A DNA stretch of 64,000 nt from Acidobacteriota bacterium (GTDB lineage: Bacteria > Acidobacteriota > Terriglobia > 2-12-FULL-54-10): contig JACPPJ010000038.1 in assembly GCA_016191085.1 (NCBI GenBank), positions 62,001-126,000 of the forward strand, in the 5' to 3' direction. The notes below the pieces were generated by a model that saw only the letters and a list, made by a program, of their open reading frames with translations, was not told where the DNA came from and ran no database searches. Of this stretch, positions 28,012 through 37,640 are shown piece by piece. Each line of letters starts with the position of its first letter. The first letter of the stretch is position 1. The translations under genes and the position numbers were made by a program.

Positions 28012-29980
28012 TTCTGACGCCCCGAACAGCCATCAGTTTTTCGACCAGTTTCTCGCAGACTACTTGGTGGAGTCTGAGGAGCATTTGACCGCTTTGCGGC
28101 AGGAATTGCTCGCACTGGAACATTTTGTCGGCAAGCCGCAGATCGATGAGGCGCTGTTGGACGAGCTGTTTCGAAGGTGCCACACGCTGAAGGGGATCTC
28201 CGGCATGGTTGGGCTGGCCGAGGCGGAACAGGTGGCGCACCGCATGGAAAGCTACTTGCGCGTGCTGAGGCAGGGACAGTTGCCGCTCAGTGAGCACGGA
28301 CTCGAATCGCTGATCGCCAGCGTAAGACTGCTAGAGCAGATCATCGAGGCGCGGAGGTCGAATGCGGCTCTTCCAGACATTACGTCCGTCATAGCTGAAC
28401 TGAGTAGGTTATCGCAGAACACTGACTCTGACCACGGCGTCGCACCCACTGCGAAACCACCGATGCAACGAGCGACCGGTCAAGGTGTTCGGTTGTGGCG
28501 TTTTGAATTTATGCCCTCGCGCGAATTGGTGGAGCGCGGCATCAACGTCAACACCGCTCGGGCACGGCTGCAGGAGATCGGCGAAATTCGCAGGTCGGTT
28601 CCTCTGGTTAAAGCCCAAGGCCAAATCGCCTTCGGGTTCGTGGTTGCAAGCAGCGCGGACGAATCGGTCTTTGCCGGTTGGCGTGATGATGGCTTGGAGT
28701 ATGCGGCTGTGGATGCCGGCAGCGAAGTGACGCCTTCCGATGAAGCCTTGCTGGAACAGCAACCCGCGGCCGGTTTGCCTCGAGCTACGTCGAATGTGGT
28801 GCGGGTGGATTTAACGCGATTGGATGATTTGATGTCGCTGGTCGGTGATCTCGTGATGAGCCGCGCGCGGCTCGAGAATCGTATCAAACAACTGAGGACA
28901 GTGTTGGATGCTCCTGAATGGCGTCCGCTTCAGGAAACCAGCTCGCTCATGGAGCGGCAGTTGCGCGACCTTCGCCATGCCGTCATGCGCGTCCGAATGG
29001 TGCAGATCGGCGAGATATTTGAACGCATGCGCTTCGTCATCCGAGATCTGGCGCGTGAGAATCGGAAGAAAGTCGCATTGGATGTCAGCGGCCAAAACAC
29101 GGAAATAGATAAATTCGTTGTAGAGCGCATGATGGACCCGCTGCTACACCTTGTGCGGAATGCCGTCAGCCATGGTCTGGAGTCTTCAGAGGAGCGTTTA
29201 AGATCCGGCAAGTCCGCCGAAGGCCTGATCCGCTTACGGGCACGCACAGCCGGCGAGAGGGTGATTATCGAAATTGAAGATGACGGCCGTGGTATTGACG
29301 TCGAAAAAGTTGAGCAGCGTGCGCGCGAGCGGGGGTTAATCGCGCCGGGAACGCACATCGACGATGACACGCTCCTGGACATCATTACCGCACCTACTTT
29401 CTCGACGCAAGATAAGGCGAACCGGGAGAGCGGCCGCGGCGTTGGTTTGGATGTGGTGAAAAACTCCGTCGAGGAACTCAAGGCCTCTATCTCTCTTTGG
29501 ACCGAACGCGGCCGGGGCACGAGATTCAGTATTCACCTGCCTCTGACACTCGCTATCGCGGACGTCCTGCTGGCTCTCGTCGAGGGGCAGACGTTCGCGG
29601 TACCACAGGCAGCGGTGCAGGAGATCATCGAAGTAGAGCCGCAGGCGGTGAGTGTACTGGAGAACAACGAGGTGATCTCGTATCGCGGGGGCGTGCTGCC
29701 GCTCGTTCGTTTGGCGAAAGTTTTCCGCTTGGCCGCGAATGGCGGCGGCCGCAGTTTTCACGTGTTCGTTATTGGAAGCGGACCCAACGCAGCTGGGCTG
29801 GTGGTGGACCGTGTTATTGGGCAGCGCGAGGTGGTGGTTCGGGCTGCCAGCGATCCGCTTCTCCAGGTCCCAGGCATCAGCGGCGCGACAGAGATCGGCG
29901 ATGGCCGTGTTGTTTTGATCCTGAATGTGGAAAAGCTGCTCTTACCAGCCGCAGAATATGAGCAACGTCTGAGCGGCTGA
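28004..29980 (+). CDS. cheA: Chemotaxis-type histidine kinase CheA
   Basis: From a GTG overlapping the CheY stop, the 658-residue protein has an Hpt domain with phosphorylated His60 in RCHTLKGISGMVG and a middle region (about 160-250) in the P2 position. A dimerisation helix pair follows (VVRVDLTRLDDLMSLVGDLV), then an HATPase domain (HLVRNAVSHGLE, DDGRGID, GRGVGLDVVKNS) and a C-terminal CheW-like domain. It phosphorylates the CheY and CheB proteins of this cluster under control of the receptor at 30540. All catalytic boxes look intact. Confidence 0.95.
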   Translation: MPDSDAPNSHQFFDQFLADYLVESEEHLTALRQELLALEHFVGKPQIDEALLDELFRRCHTLKGISGMVGLAEAEQVAHRMESYLRVLRQGQLPLSEHGLESLIASVRLLEQIIEARRSNAALPDITSVIAELSRLSQNTDSDHGVAPTAKPPMQRATGQGVRLWRFEFMPSRELVERGINVNTARARLQEIGEIRRSVPLVKAQGQIAFGFVVASSADESVFAGWRDDGLEYAAVDAGSEVTPSDEALLEQQPAAGLPRATSNVVRVDLTRLDDLMSLVGDLVMSRARLENRIKQLRTVLDAPEWRPLQETSSLMERQLRDLRHAVMRVRMVQIGEIFERMRFVIRDLARENRKKVALDVSGQNTEIDKFVVERMMDPLLHLVRNAVSHGLESSEERLRSGKSAEGLIRLRARTAGERVIIEIEDDGRGIDVEKVEQRARERGLIAPGTHIDDDTLLDIITAPTFSTQDKANRESGRGVGLDVVKNSVEELKASISLWTERGRGTRFSIHLPLTLAIADVLLALVEGQTFAVPQAAVQEIIEVEPQAVSVLENNEVISYRGGVLPLVRLAKVFRLAANGGGRSFHVFVIGSGPNAAGLVVDRVIGQREVVVRAASDPLLQVPGISGATEIGDGRVVLILNVEKLLLPAAEYEQRLSG

Positions 29981-30023
29981 TTTTCGCGGCGAGAGTGCCG
30001 CGCGCAATTTTCGAGGCGATGAC

Positions 30024-30515
30024 ATGCGAACACCCGGTTCCGAAACATTCGTGATTATGGAAATAGCGGGCACAGCCTACGGCGTGCACAGTCACTCCGT
30101 ACAGCAGCTAGAAATGGTGGAGAGCATCACTCTGGTGCCGAACGCCGCGCCCAGTGTGGAAGGCGTGGTCTTCTCGCGCGGGAATGTGGTTCCGGCGATC
30201 AGCTTGCGCGCCCGCTTCGGATTCGAAAAGATTCCTTACGATCTGCGCACCCGGCTGGTCGTGATCAGTTCCGGCACTCGCCTCGTCGGCCTCATTGCGG
30301 ATTCCGCGCGCGAGTATATTTCGATTCCCGCTGAGGCGATTCAACCGCCCCCGGAGGCGATCACTGGCGCTAGCGTAAATTACGTCCAGGGCGTCGCCAC
30401 CGTCGGCGGGCGTGTTGTGATTATTCTCAACGTGGATGAAGTGATCCACGGCATTGCAGAGCCGCCTCCGGACGGCTCGCCGGATTCGGTTAGCGATGTA
30501 CAGGCGTCAATGTAG
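30024..30515 (+). CDS. cheW: CheW adaptor protein
   Basis: The 163-residue protein is a CheW domain. It begins with FVIMEIAGTAYGVHSHSVQQLEMV and has the internal VEGVVFSRGNVVPAISLRARFG strand pair and the RLVVISSGTRLVGLIADS core typical of the family. It would bridge CheA to the chemoreceptor encoded just downstream. It lies 43 bases after CheA in the same direction. Confidence 0.93.
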   Translation: MRTPGSETFVIMEIAGTAYGVHSHSVQQLEMVESITLVPNAAPSVEGVVFSRGNVVPAISLRARFGFEKIPYDLRTRLVVISSGTRLVGLIADSAREYISIPAEAIQPPPEAITGASVNYVQGVATVGGRVVIILNVDEVIHGIAEPPPDGSPDSVSDVQASM

Positions 30516-30539
30516 GTAGCTTGTTTCAAGGAGATTCCG

Positions 30540-32723
30540 ATGGCAACTGAGACTCAAGTGACTGCCCTGGCGGAACCAAACGCGGATTTCGCGCGCCTGC
30601 GCCAGCAGACGGCGCAGGTCACGGCGGAAGCCGATGAAATTGCCCGCATTTCAAACGAGGTGACACGAGGCGCCGAGGAGCAGGCCGTTTCACTTGATCA
30701 GGCTGTAAGCGGCAACAACCAGCTTGCGGCTTCGCTGAAAGAGACGGCCACGCAAGCCGTATCCGTGGCTGCCTCTACGGAGGAGATTGCGGCCTCTGTC
30801 GCGGAGACCGCGACGTCAATCGAAGAAGTGACCGCGACGACTGCTCGTTTCGCCTCCTCGGTAAATGAAACAGCGAGCGTGGTAGAGGAAACGGCCAGAT
30901 CCATTCAGCGCGTCTCCGAAACGACACAAGAGATGGCCACCTCCGGTGAAGAAGTGGGCCGGGCGATGGCGGCCACTGCGGCTTCCATTAAGACTGTGAG
31001 CGGCGAGACCGAGACGCTGGTGGCGGCGGTAGAGGAAACCGCTGCCTCGATAGATGAAATGATTCGCTCTATCCAAAGTGTTTCCCGGAACACCGACGAT
31101 CTGGCAGGCAACGCCGAGGAGACCTCTTCCGCTATGAACGAGATGGGCGCCTCTATCGAGGAAGTCTCGGTCATGAGCGAGAAGCTGACAGGCAGCGTCG
31201 AAACTGTTGGTACCGCCATTGAACAGATGGCGCGCTCCATCGAGGGTGTAAAGCAAAATACCGATCGTATTACGGAAGCCACCGAAAGCGCCGCCGGCAG
31301 CGCGGCACAAATGGACCGCTCGATCCGATCTGTGGCTGATATGGCCAAGCAAGCCGATGACATTACCAAACGTGTTTCGGCCAATGCTCAGCAGGGCGGC
31401 GCCACGGCACAGAAATCCATCCAGGGTATCGGCCGCCTGCGCGATTCCATGGGCCAGGCGGCGTCGGTGATCCGCGAAATGGGCAAGCGCTCAAATGAGA
31501 TCGGTGGAATCATCAACACCATCAACGTGATTGCCGAGCGCACCAATATGCTGTCGTTGAATGCCTCTATCGAGGCCGCGCGCGCCGGTGAGGCGGGGCG
31601 TGGTTTCGCCGTTGTCGCTGAAGAGATTCGCAACCTCGCTGACCGCTCGGCGCAGGCGACAGCGGACATCGGGGCGATCATTCGCGGTCTGCAAGACGTG
31701 GTACAGGAGGCGGTCGCGGCTTCCAATGAAGGTGTGCGCATTGCGGACGAGAGCAACCAAATGGCGGAGCAGGGCATGCATGGCTTGCAGCAGATCCTTG
31801 CCGGGATCGGCGAGACCACCACCTTAGTCGCCCAGATCGCGCGCGCCACCGAGGAGCAGTTGGGCGCCGGCGCTCACGTCGTCCGTGCTATCGAAATTAC
31901 AGCGGCGCAATCGAAGCAGGCGGCGGCTGCTGCTGCCGAGCAAAGAAAGGCGGCGGAGACTACTGTGCAATCCACCGCGCAGATGCGCAAGACCGCCAAG
32001 GAAGTCAGCCACGCCATGGCGGAGCAGGGACGTGCCAGCCGCGATGTTGTAAAAGCTGCTCAGAACACCTCAAACCTCGCCATGCAGGTTCGAAGGTCTA
32101 CGGTGGAACAGGCCACCGGCGCGAAACAGGTGGCGCAGGCTGTAGAATCAATGCGGCGGAGTGTTAGCTCCATGTCGCGGGCGCTGGCGGAGCAATCCAC
32201 GGCGGGCGGGGAGGTATCCAAAGAGGTCACGCGCCTGGCCCACATGATCGCATCCGTGAGCAAAGCGATGACCGAGCACGCCGCCGGAGCCGGTCAGATG
32301 GCCAAGGAGACCAAGAACATGCGAGGGCAGGCCGAAGAGGTAGCCAAAGTGATGAATGAGCAAACCAAGGCGCTTCGCGACATCAGTACCGGTGCGCAAA
32401 ACATTTCGTCCCAGATTAGAAAGATTACCCGCGCCAACGGGGAGCATGCCACCGTGGCCGCCGACACACTTCGGTTATTGTCCGACATCCGGCGAATCAC
32501 CGATCGCAATATGGGTGGCATGAAACAGACGCTGGACAGCGCGGTTAGATTACGCCAGCGCGCCGCGGAGCTCGGCCGGATCGTTGACGGTATGAGGGAG
32601 ATTTCGTCCGTGGCAGGAGATGTCACACCAAAAGTCACTCCTAACAAGAGCAGGAAAAAAGCGGCTGCCTCCGCCGGGAATGCGCGCGGCAACATCAAGA
32701 GCGACCGGCAAAACGGCGGGTAG
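30540..32723 (+). CDS. Soluble methyl-accepting chemotaxis protein without sensor domain
   Basis: The 727-residue protein is almost wholly coiled coil. The conserved hairpin tip ([20 protein letters not shown], continuing into [15 protein letters not shown]) lies near residues 335-370, close to the middle. There is no membrane helix, signal peptide or recognisable ligand-binding domain, so it should be cytosolic. The N-terminal 280 residues hold repeated SIEEV, SIDEM and SIEQM units that look like degenerate copies of receptor heptads. The C terminus has no CheR-docking pentapeptide. AAGGAG precedes the ATG. It is the only receptor in the cluster. Confidence 0.9.
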   Translation: MATETQVTALAEPNADFARLRQQTAQVTAEADEIARISNEVTRGAEEQAVSLDQAVSGNNQLAASLKETATQAVSVAASTEEIAASVAETATSIEEVTATTARFASSVNETASVVEETARSIQRVSETTQEMATSGEEVGRAMAATAASIKTVSGETETLVAAVEETAASIDEMIRSIQSVSRNTDDLAGNAEETSSAMNEMGASIEEVSVMSEKLTGSVETVGTAIEQMARSIEGVKQNTDRITEATESAAGSAAQMDRSIRSVADMAKQADDITKRVSANAQQGGATAQKSIQGIGRLRDSMGQAASVIREMGKRSNEIGGIINTINVIAERTNMLSLNASIEAARAGEAGRGFAVVAEEIRNLADRSAQATADIGAIIRGLQDVVQEAVAASNEGVRIADESNQMAEQGMHGLQQILAGIGETTTLVAQIARATEEQLGAGAHVVRAIEITAAQSKQAAAAAAEQRKAAETTVQSTAQMRKTAKEVSHAMAEQGRASRDVVKAAQNTSNLAMQVRRSTVEQATGAKQVAQAVESMRRSVSSMSRALAEQSTAGGEVSKEVTRLAHMIASVSKAMTEHAAGAGQMAKETKNMRGQAEEVAKVMNEQTKALRDISTGAQNISSQIRKITRANGEHATVAADTLRLLSDIRRITDRNMGGMKQTLDSAVRLRQRAAELGRIVDGMREISSVAGDVTPKVTPNKSRKKAAASAGNARGNIKSDRQNGG

Positions 32724-32764
32724 AGTAGTGTCTCAGACTAAGTAGATAAACGGCGAACGAGCAG

Positions 32765-32823
32765 CAGATCCCCCGCTGCACTCGTGATGACCTCGTCCCG
32801 AATAGTTTTCGACGGGGGATCTG
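32765..32823 (+). repeat. Inverted repeat covering the ribosome site of the PAS-HEAT gene
   Basis: Arms CAGATCCCCCG (32765-32775) and CGGGGGATCTG (32813-32823) match perfectly over 11 bp with a 37-base loop. The right arm contains the only good ribosome-binding sequence before the GTG at 32827, so folding of the mRNA could hide it. The left part resembles the inner part of the MITE-like element at 40658 (shared CGCTGC-x-CTCG-x-x-ATGAC pattern). Confidence 0.55.
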
Positions 32824-32826
32824 GAT

Positions 32827-35127
32827 GTGGGGTTTACGGTCATCGCAGAGTCAATTTTTGGCGCTAGAGTAGCTCAGCGACTAATTCGGCAGCGGGAGAT
32901 TTTTGCTGAAATGCCAGCGAAGGCTCAGGAAACGGTGGTAGGCGTTTTCGCCATTGACAGGGAGCTCACCATCACAATTTGGGATGAAGAGCTAACCCGG
33001 CTCACTGGCATCGCGGCCGAAGCCGCATCGGGGCGGCGCCTGGGGGAACTGTTCCCTGAACTTAAGGCCCGCGGCTTGCTTGAGCGGTTCGATCGCGTCT
33101 TGCATGACGGCGTGGTCGAGGTTCTGGCGCCAGCGCTCCACGGGTACTTGTTTAGGTGCCCTCCCAAAACGCCTTCGTTCCGTTTTCAAAACATGCAGCA
33201 GCGAGTCACGATTGCTCCGCTGCGCGAGGGTGAAACCATAAGCGGGGCTTTAGTCACCGTCGAGGACGTCACAGAGCGGCTCGATCGCGAGCATGACCTG
33301 ACGGAGCAGCTCGCAAGTCCCGAGGCGGCGGTTCGTCTGAAGGCCGCGGAGGCCCTGGCGAAAGCGGAGATAGTCAACCCGGCGGAATCGCTGGTGGGCA
33401 TGATCGGGGACGAGAATTGGCGCGTTCGCCAGGCGGCGATAAAGGCTCTGACGCACCGGGTCGCTCCTGACGCGGTCGCCGCGTTGTTTCGGCTAGTGCG
33501 GGAAAAACACGGGAATTTTTCGCTGCTGAACAGCGCGCTGCAAGTGTTGGCGATGAGCGATGTCGATATCCTCTCGCCGCTCATTTCGCTCCTGAACGAT
33601 CCTGATGCCGGTTTGCGGATGCAGGCGGCTCTGGTACTCGGGGCGCGCGGCGATGAACGCGCGGTGCCGGCGTTGACACAGGCCTTGCAGGACCCCGACA
33701 CTAACGTCCGTTACCACGCGATTGAGGCCCTCGGGAACATCCATGCATCCTCGGCTGTGGACGTGCTCGCCACGGTGGCGGAGTCGCGCGATTTTTTCCT
33801 GGCCTTCCCGGCGCTCGACGCCCTGAAGAAGATCGGCGATGCGCGCGTCGTCCTGCGCTTGCTGCCGCTGCTGCGAGACGAGATGCTGTGCGAACCCGCC
33901 GCCGAACTGCTGGGGGAGTTGGGCGACGACACCGTTATTGAGCCGCTCGCGGAACTTCTCAACAAGAGCAACGCACCCACCGCTGCCGTCGCGCGCGCCT
34001 TTGCGCGATTGGATGAGCGCTTCGATTTATCGTCTGGGTCCGATGATTATATCGCCGAGCGGGCCGGGCGAGTTTTTCAACCGACGGCGGTGCAGAACCT
34101 GCTCACTGCTTTAGAGACGGCTCGCAACGAAGACCTGCGGCCGCTTGCAACGGTACTTGGATGGCTGAGCGGCGACACTGTTAATCGAGCCTTAACGCAC
34201 CTGCTCGGGCATCCCGCGGCTCGCAACGAAGTGGTGGAAGCGCTGGTCCGCCACGGCAATGCGGTAACCGGCCTGCTGGTGGAACAACTCGCTGCCCATG
34301 ATTTGGAGACCAGGAAAGCGGCTGTTTTGGCACTGGGGCGCATCGGAGATCCCAAGGCTACACCCGACCTGGTGCGCGTGTTGACGGAAGACGAGGAGTT
34401 GAAGGTTGTTGCCGCCGACGCACTTGCTAAGATCGGCGATCAGCGGGCTTTCGAGCCTCTGCTCGCTATGATAGATCATCCGGATACTGCAGTACGTCTG
34501 GCCGCGATCGGGGCGCTCAACTCACTCGGCGCCACCGAAATGCCTGATCGCGTCATGCCACTGCTCACTGATCCCGATCCGCTGATCCGGGAATCGGCGG
34601 TCAGAATCGCCGGCTATTTTGGCTATGCAGGTTCCGAGCCCGCGCTCCTGGAGCGCTGCCAGGATTCCGACGAGCGCGTCCGTCGCGCGGCGGTTGCGAT
34701 TCTCCCGTATGTTGAAGATCCGCGCGTACTGGAGGTGCTTGAGAGAGCCTTGCTGACCGACACTCCCAGCGTGCGTGCGGCTGCGGCAGCGAGCTTGGGG
34801 CACATTGAAGACAGACAGGCACTGGAGTTTCTCGTCCGTGCACTCCAGGATCAGGATTCCTGGGTGCGGTATTTCGCTGCACGGTCTTTGGGGCGCCACC
34901 GCCAGCAGGAAAGCTTGGAGCCGCTAGCGGCGCTGGCGGAAAAAGATCCGGCGAGCTATGTCCGGATCGCGGCGATCGAGGCGCTTGCAGAGATCGGTGG
35001 CGCGCGCGCGGCAGAAATCATCGCGCCGTTTATGAAGGCGGATAACCCGGATTTGGTGCGGGTCGCTCACCGCAGTTACCGGCTGGCGCTCGCGAACTCT
35101 CAAAAGCCGAGGCATGAAGGCCTCTGA
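32827..35127 (+). CDS. PAS domain fused to a long HEAT-repeat array
   Basis: The 766-residue protein has an N-terminal PAS domain (about residues 35-150; VVGVFAIDRELTITIWDEE) and then about 15 HEAT/PBS-lyase-type repeats to the end (for example VRMQAALVLGARGDERAVPALTQAL-like units). HEAT arrays are protein-binding scaffolds. Inside a chemosensory operon this could be a cytosolic sensor or scaffold for CheA, CheR or the receptor. The GTG start is a choice based on a GGGGGAT ribosome site; an ATG at 32911 is possible. I know no named family for this combination. Confidence 0.8.
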   Translation: MGFTVIAESIFGARVAQRLIRQREIFAEMPAKAQETVVGVFAIDRELTITIWDEELTRLTGIAAEAASGRRLGELFPELKARGLLERFDRVLHDGVVEVLAPALHGYLFRCPPKTPSFRFQNMQQRVTIAPLREGETISGALVTVEDVTERLDREHDLTEQLASPEAAVRLKAAEALAKAEIVNPAESLVGMIGDENWRVRQAAIKALTHRVAPDAVAALFRLVREKHGNFSLLNSALQVLAMSDVDILSPLISLLNDPDAGLRMQAALVLGARGDERAVPALTQALQDPDTNVRYHAIEALGNIHASSAVDVLATVAESRDFFLAFPALDALKKIGDARVVLRLLPLLRDEMLCEPAAELLGELGDDTVIEPLAELLNKSNAPTAAVARAFARLDERFDLSSGSDDYIAERAGRVFQPTAVQNLLTALETARNEDLRPLATVLGWLSGDTVNRALTHLLGHPAARNEVVEALVRHGNAVTGLLVEQLAAHDLETRKAAVLALGRIGDPKATPDLVRVLTEDEELKVVAADALAKIGDQRAFEPLLAMIDHPDTAVRLAAIGALNSLGATEMPDRVMPLLTDPDPLIRESAVRIAGYFGYAGSEPALLERCQDSDERVRRAAVAILPYVEDPRVLEVLERALLTDTPSVRAAAAASLGHIEDRQALEFLVRALQDQDSWVRYFAARSLGRHRQQESLEPLAALAEKDPASYVRIAAIEALAEIGGARAAEIIAPFMKADNPDLVRVAHRSYRLALANSQKPRHEGL

Positions 35128-35165
35128 AAGCTCGTCAATTCAAAAGGTCTCGGTGCACGGCTGAA

Positions 35166-36011
35166 ATGTTGGATTTTTCTGACGGCGGTCAACGCCTGTT
35201 GCGCGATCTAATCCATGAGCGCACAGGCATATTTTACGACGACGGCAAGGGAGCACTTTTGGCCGAGAAGCTTTCTCCCCTGGCTATCGAGCGCGGCTTC
35301 GCTTCGTTGTTGGATTACTACTATCTGCTGAAATATGACGAGAGCGCCGGGCAAGAGTGGCGGCGCGTCATGGACGCGCTTTCGGTCCAGGAAACTTATT
35401 TCTGGCGCGAGATGGACCAGGTGCGTGCCTTCGTGGATGTACTGGTGCCGGAATGGGTTCGTGACAATCCCGGCGTGCCGTTACGGATTTGGAGTGCAGC
35501 CTGCGCCAGCGGCGAAGAACCTCTGACGGTCGCTATGGCGCTGAACGAGGCGGGCTGGTTCGATCGCCTGCAGATTCACATCTCAGCGAGCGACGCCAGC
35601 GAGGCCGCCATTCAAAAAGCGCAGCGGGGGAGCTACAGAGAGCGCTCTATGCGCAATTTGCCTGACGAGTTGCGATCGAAGTACTTCACCAAGGACGATG
35701 GCGCGCTGTGGAATGTCGATCCCGCGCTCAAGAGACGCATAGGATGGAGCACGGTCAACCTGGTGAATGAGTCGGATGTCGGGCCGCTGGCGTCTGTGCC
35801 ATTTATCTTTTGTCGTAACGTTTTTATTTACTTTTCCACTGAGACGATTCGCCGCACGGTCGGTGTATTCTCAAAATATATGCACCGGCGGGGGTACTTG
35901 TTCGTTGGCTCCTCGGAATCGTTATTTAAATTGACGAACGAATTCGAGCTGCGAGAGGTCTGTGGCGCATTTATTTATCAGGTATCAAAGCAGGGTACTG
36001 TCTCAGTTTGA
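35166..36011 (+). CDS. cheR: CheR-type protein-glutamate methyltransferase
   Basis: The 281-residue protein has the CheR N-terminal helical domain and the SAM-binding domain, with the motif IWSAACASGEEPLTVAMAL (motif I) and FIFCRNVFIYFS (motif IV). It would methylate Glu residues of the chemoreceptor using SAM. It lies 38 bases after the PAS-HEAT gene, and a palindromic repeat separates it from cheB. Confidence 0.93.
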   Translation: MLDFSDGGQRLLRDLIHERTGIFYDDGKGALLAEKLSPLAIERGFASLLDYYYLLKYDESAGQEWRRVMDALSVQETYFWREMDQVRAFVDVLVPEWVRDNPGVPLRIWSAACASGEEPLTVAMALNEAGWFDRLQIHISASDASEAAIQKAQRGSYRERSMRNLPDELRSKYFTKDDGALWNVDPALKRRIGWSTVNLVNESDVGPLASVPFIFCRNVFIYFSTETIRRTVGVFSKYMHRRGYLFVGSSESLFKLTNEFELREVCGAFIYQVSKQGTVSV

Positions 36012-36038
36012 TTCTGGCAGCTAGTGAATCGGACTTGT

Positions 36039-36167
36039 GGAAGGGCACGGCTTCAGCCGTGCCGTAAGGGCTGAGAATCACGGCTTTAGCCGCTGAGGTT
36101 AGCACCTTAGGCGCTGAAGCGCTCATTTGGGGAAGTCGTATCGGCACGACTGAAGTCGTGCCCTTCC
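36039..36167. repeat. Dispersed palindromic repeat, copy 1
   Basis: A 129-base element is bounded by GGAAGGGCACG and its complement CGTGCCCTTCC. Its internal palindromes are built on CTTCAG-x-CGTGCC. It lies in the gap between cheR and cheB. Related copies occur at 40467 and 42065. It carries no gene. Confidence 0.8.
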
Positions 36168-36213
36168 GAGTTTTCAAACTGAGGCAGTACCCATAGCAGA
36201 AGTCGGGAGGCTT

Positions 36214-37257
36214 ATGAATCGAGTGGCGCGTGTTCTGGTTGTTGACGATTCGGCCTACGTCCGCAAAGTGCTTTCGGAGATGCTCTCGCGCAGCCCGTTT
36301 ATTGAAGTTATAGGTACGGCGCGGGATGGCAGGGAAGCTTTAGAGAAGGCAGAGCAGTATACTCCCGATGTTGTGACGTGCGACTTGATCATGCCGGAAA
36401 TGAACGGTGTTGAATTCATCCGCGAGCAGATGAAACGCAAGCCGCTTCCCATTGTGGTGGTCAGCATCGCCAACGAGGCCGGTGAGATGGCGCTGAGCGC
36501 TCTTGAGGCGGGAGCCATGGATTTCATCCAAAAGCCTAGCGCGCTCGCGACCGACAAGATCTTTGAGATCAACGAAGAGATCATTAATAAGGTTAAAGCA
36601 GCCGCCGAAGCACGGATGGACCGCGTACCTCTGCTGATCGCGCCTCAGGTGCAGCCGGTTCCGGTACCTGGGGCTGAGCGTAAACACCGGGTTGATGCGG
36701 TGGTGCTTGGAATCTCTACCGGGGGACCGCAGGCGTTGCGCTTGTTAATTCCGCAATTGCCTGCCGATTTTCCCGCGCCAATAGCGATAGTTATGCACAT
36801 GCCTATGGGCTACACTGATATGTACGCTCAGAAGCTGAATAAAGTATCGGGATTGGACGTGCGGGAGGCGCGCGAAGCAGACGCACTGGTCCCCGGTGTT
36901 GTGCTCTTCGCGCCGTCCGGGCGGCATATGACCTTTCACCGGACGGACGATGGAACGGTGGTGACACGCTTGGATGTGCGGCCATTTGATACGCTGCACC
37001 GGCCGTCAGTTGATGTTATGTTTCAGTCGGCGGCCCAGGTATATGGAGAACGCGTGCTGGGCGTAGTTATGACGGGAATGGGATGCGATGGCAAACAGGG
37101 CGCCGCCTGGATCAAAGCACAGGGCGGTCTTGTCTTCACTGAGAGCGACGAAAGTTGTATTGTCTATGGAATGCCGGCCTCGGTTACTGAAGCCGGACTC
37201 AGCGACAAGAGCGTTGCGCTCGACCAGATGGCCAGGGCCATCCAGGAGATTGCATGA
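36214..37257 (+). CDS. cheB: CheB chemoreceptor glutamate methylesterase
   Basis: The 347-residue protein has an N-terminal receiver domain (VVDDSAYVRKVL; Asp in VVTCDLIMPEMNG) and a C-terminal methylesterase with the catalytic Ser in GISTGGPQ, His in VMHMPMGYT and Asp in MTGMGCDG. Phosphorylation by CheA should activate removal of methyl groups from the receptor, opposing CheR. GGGAGG precedes the ATG. The stop overlaps the next gene as ATGA. Confidence 0.95.
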   Translation: MNRVARVLVVDDSAYVRKVLSEMLSRSPFIEVIGTARDGREALEKAEQYTPDVVTCDLIMPEMNGVEFIREQMKRKPLPIVVVSIANEAGEMALSALEAGAMDFIQKPSALATDKIFEINEEIINKVKAAAEARMDRVPLLIAPQVQPVPVPGAERKHRVDAVVLGISTGGPQALRLLIPQLPADFPAPIAIVMHMPMGYTDMYAQKLNKVSGLDVREAREADALVPGVVLFAPSGRHMTFHRTDDGTVVTRLDVRPFDTLHRPSVDVMFQSAAQVYGERVLGVVMTGMGCDGKQGAAWIKAQGGLVFTESDESCIVYGMPASVTEAGLSDKSVALDQMARAIQEIA

Positions 37258-37640
37258 ACGCCAAAATTCTAGTGGTGGATGATTCCTTTACCGCCCGCAA
37301 CGGTTTGCGGCAGATGCTGCAGAATGCAGGCTACACGGTGACCGAAGCAGATGACGGCATGACCGCGCTGGAACAGTATTCTCTGGAAAAACCAGATCTG
37401 GTCCTGCTCGATTTAGTGATGCAGGGCATGTACGGCCTCGACGTTCTAACCAAATTACGTGAGCTGGATCCTTCGGCACGCGTGCTTGTTGCCACTGCTG
37501 ATATTCAAGCTTCAACGCGCGAAATGGCTCAAACAGCTGGTGCTTGCGGGATGATCAGTAAACCTTTTACGTCCCGACAAGTACTCGAAGCGGTGCACGC
37601 CGCCTTACAGGAGGGCACGCAGCCCAATGTTGCTCAATGA
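37254..37640 (+). CDS. Second CheY-like response regulator
   Basis: The 128-residue single receiver domain has VVDDSFTARNGLR, the phosphoacceptor Asp in LVLLDLVMQGMYG, VLVATAD and the Lys in MISKPFTS. It is coupled to CheB by an ATGA overlap and to the CheC-like gene by a 14-base overlap. The pairing with CheC suggests that this is the regulator whose phosphate CheC removes. Confidence 0.9.
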   Translation: MNAKILVVDDSFTARNGLRQMLQNAGYTVTEADDGMTALEQYSLEKPDLVLLDLVMQGMYGLDVLTKLRELDPSARVLVATADIQASTREMAQTAGACGMISKPFTSRQVLEAVHAALQEGTQPNVAQ

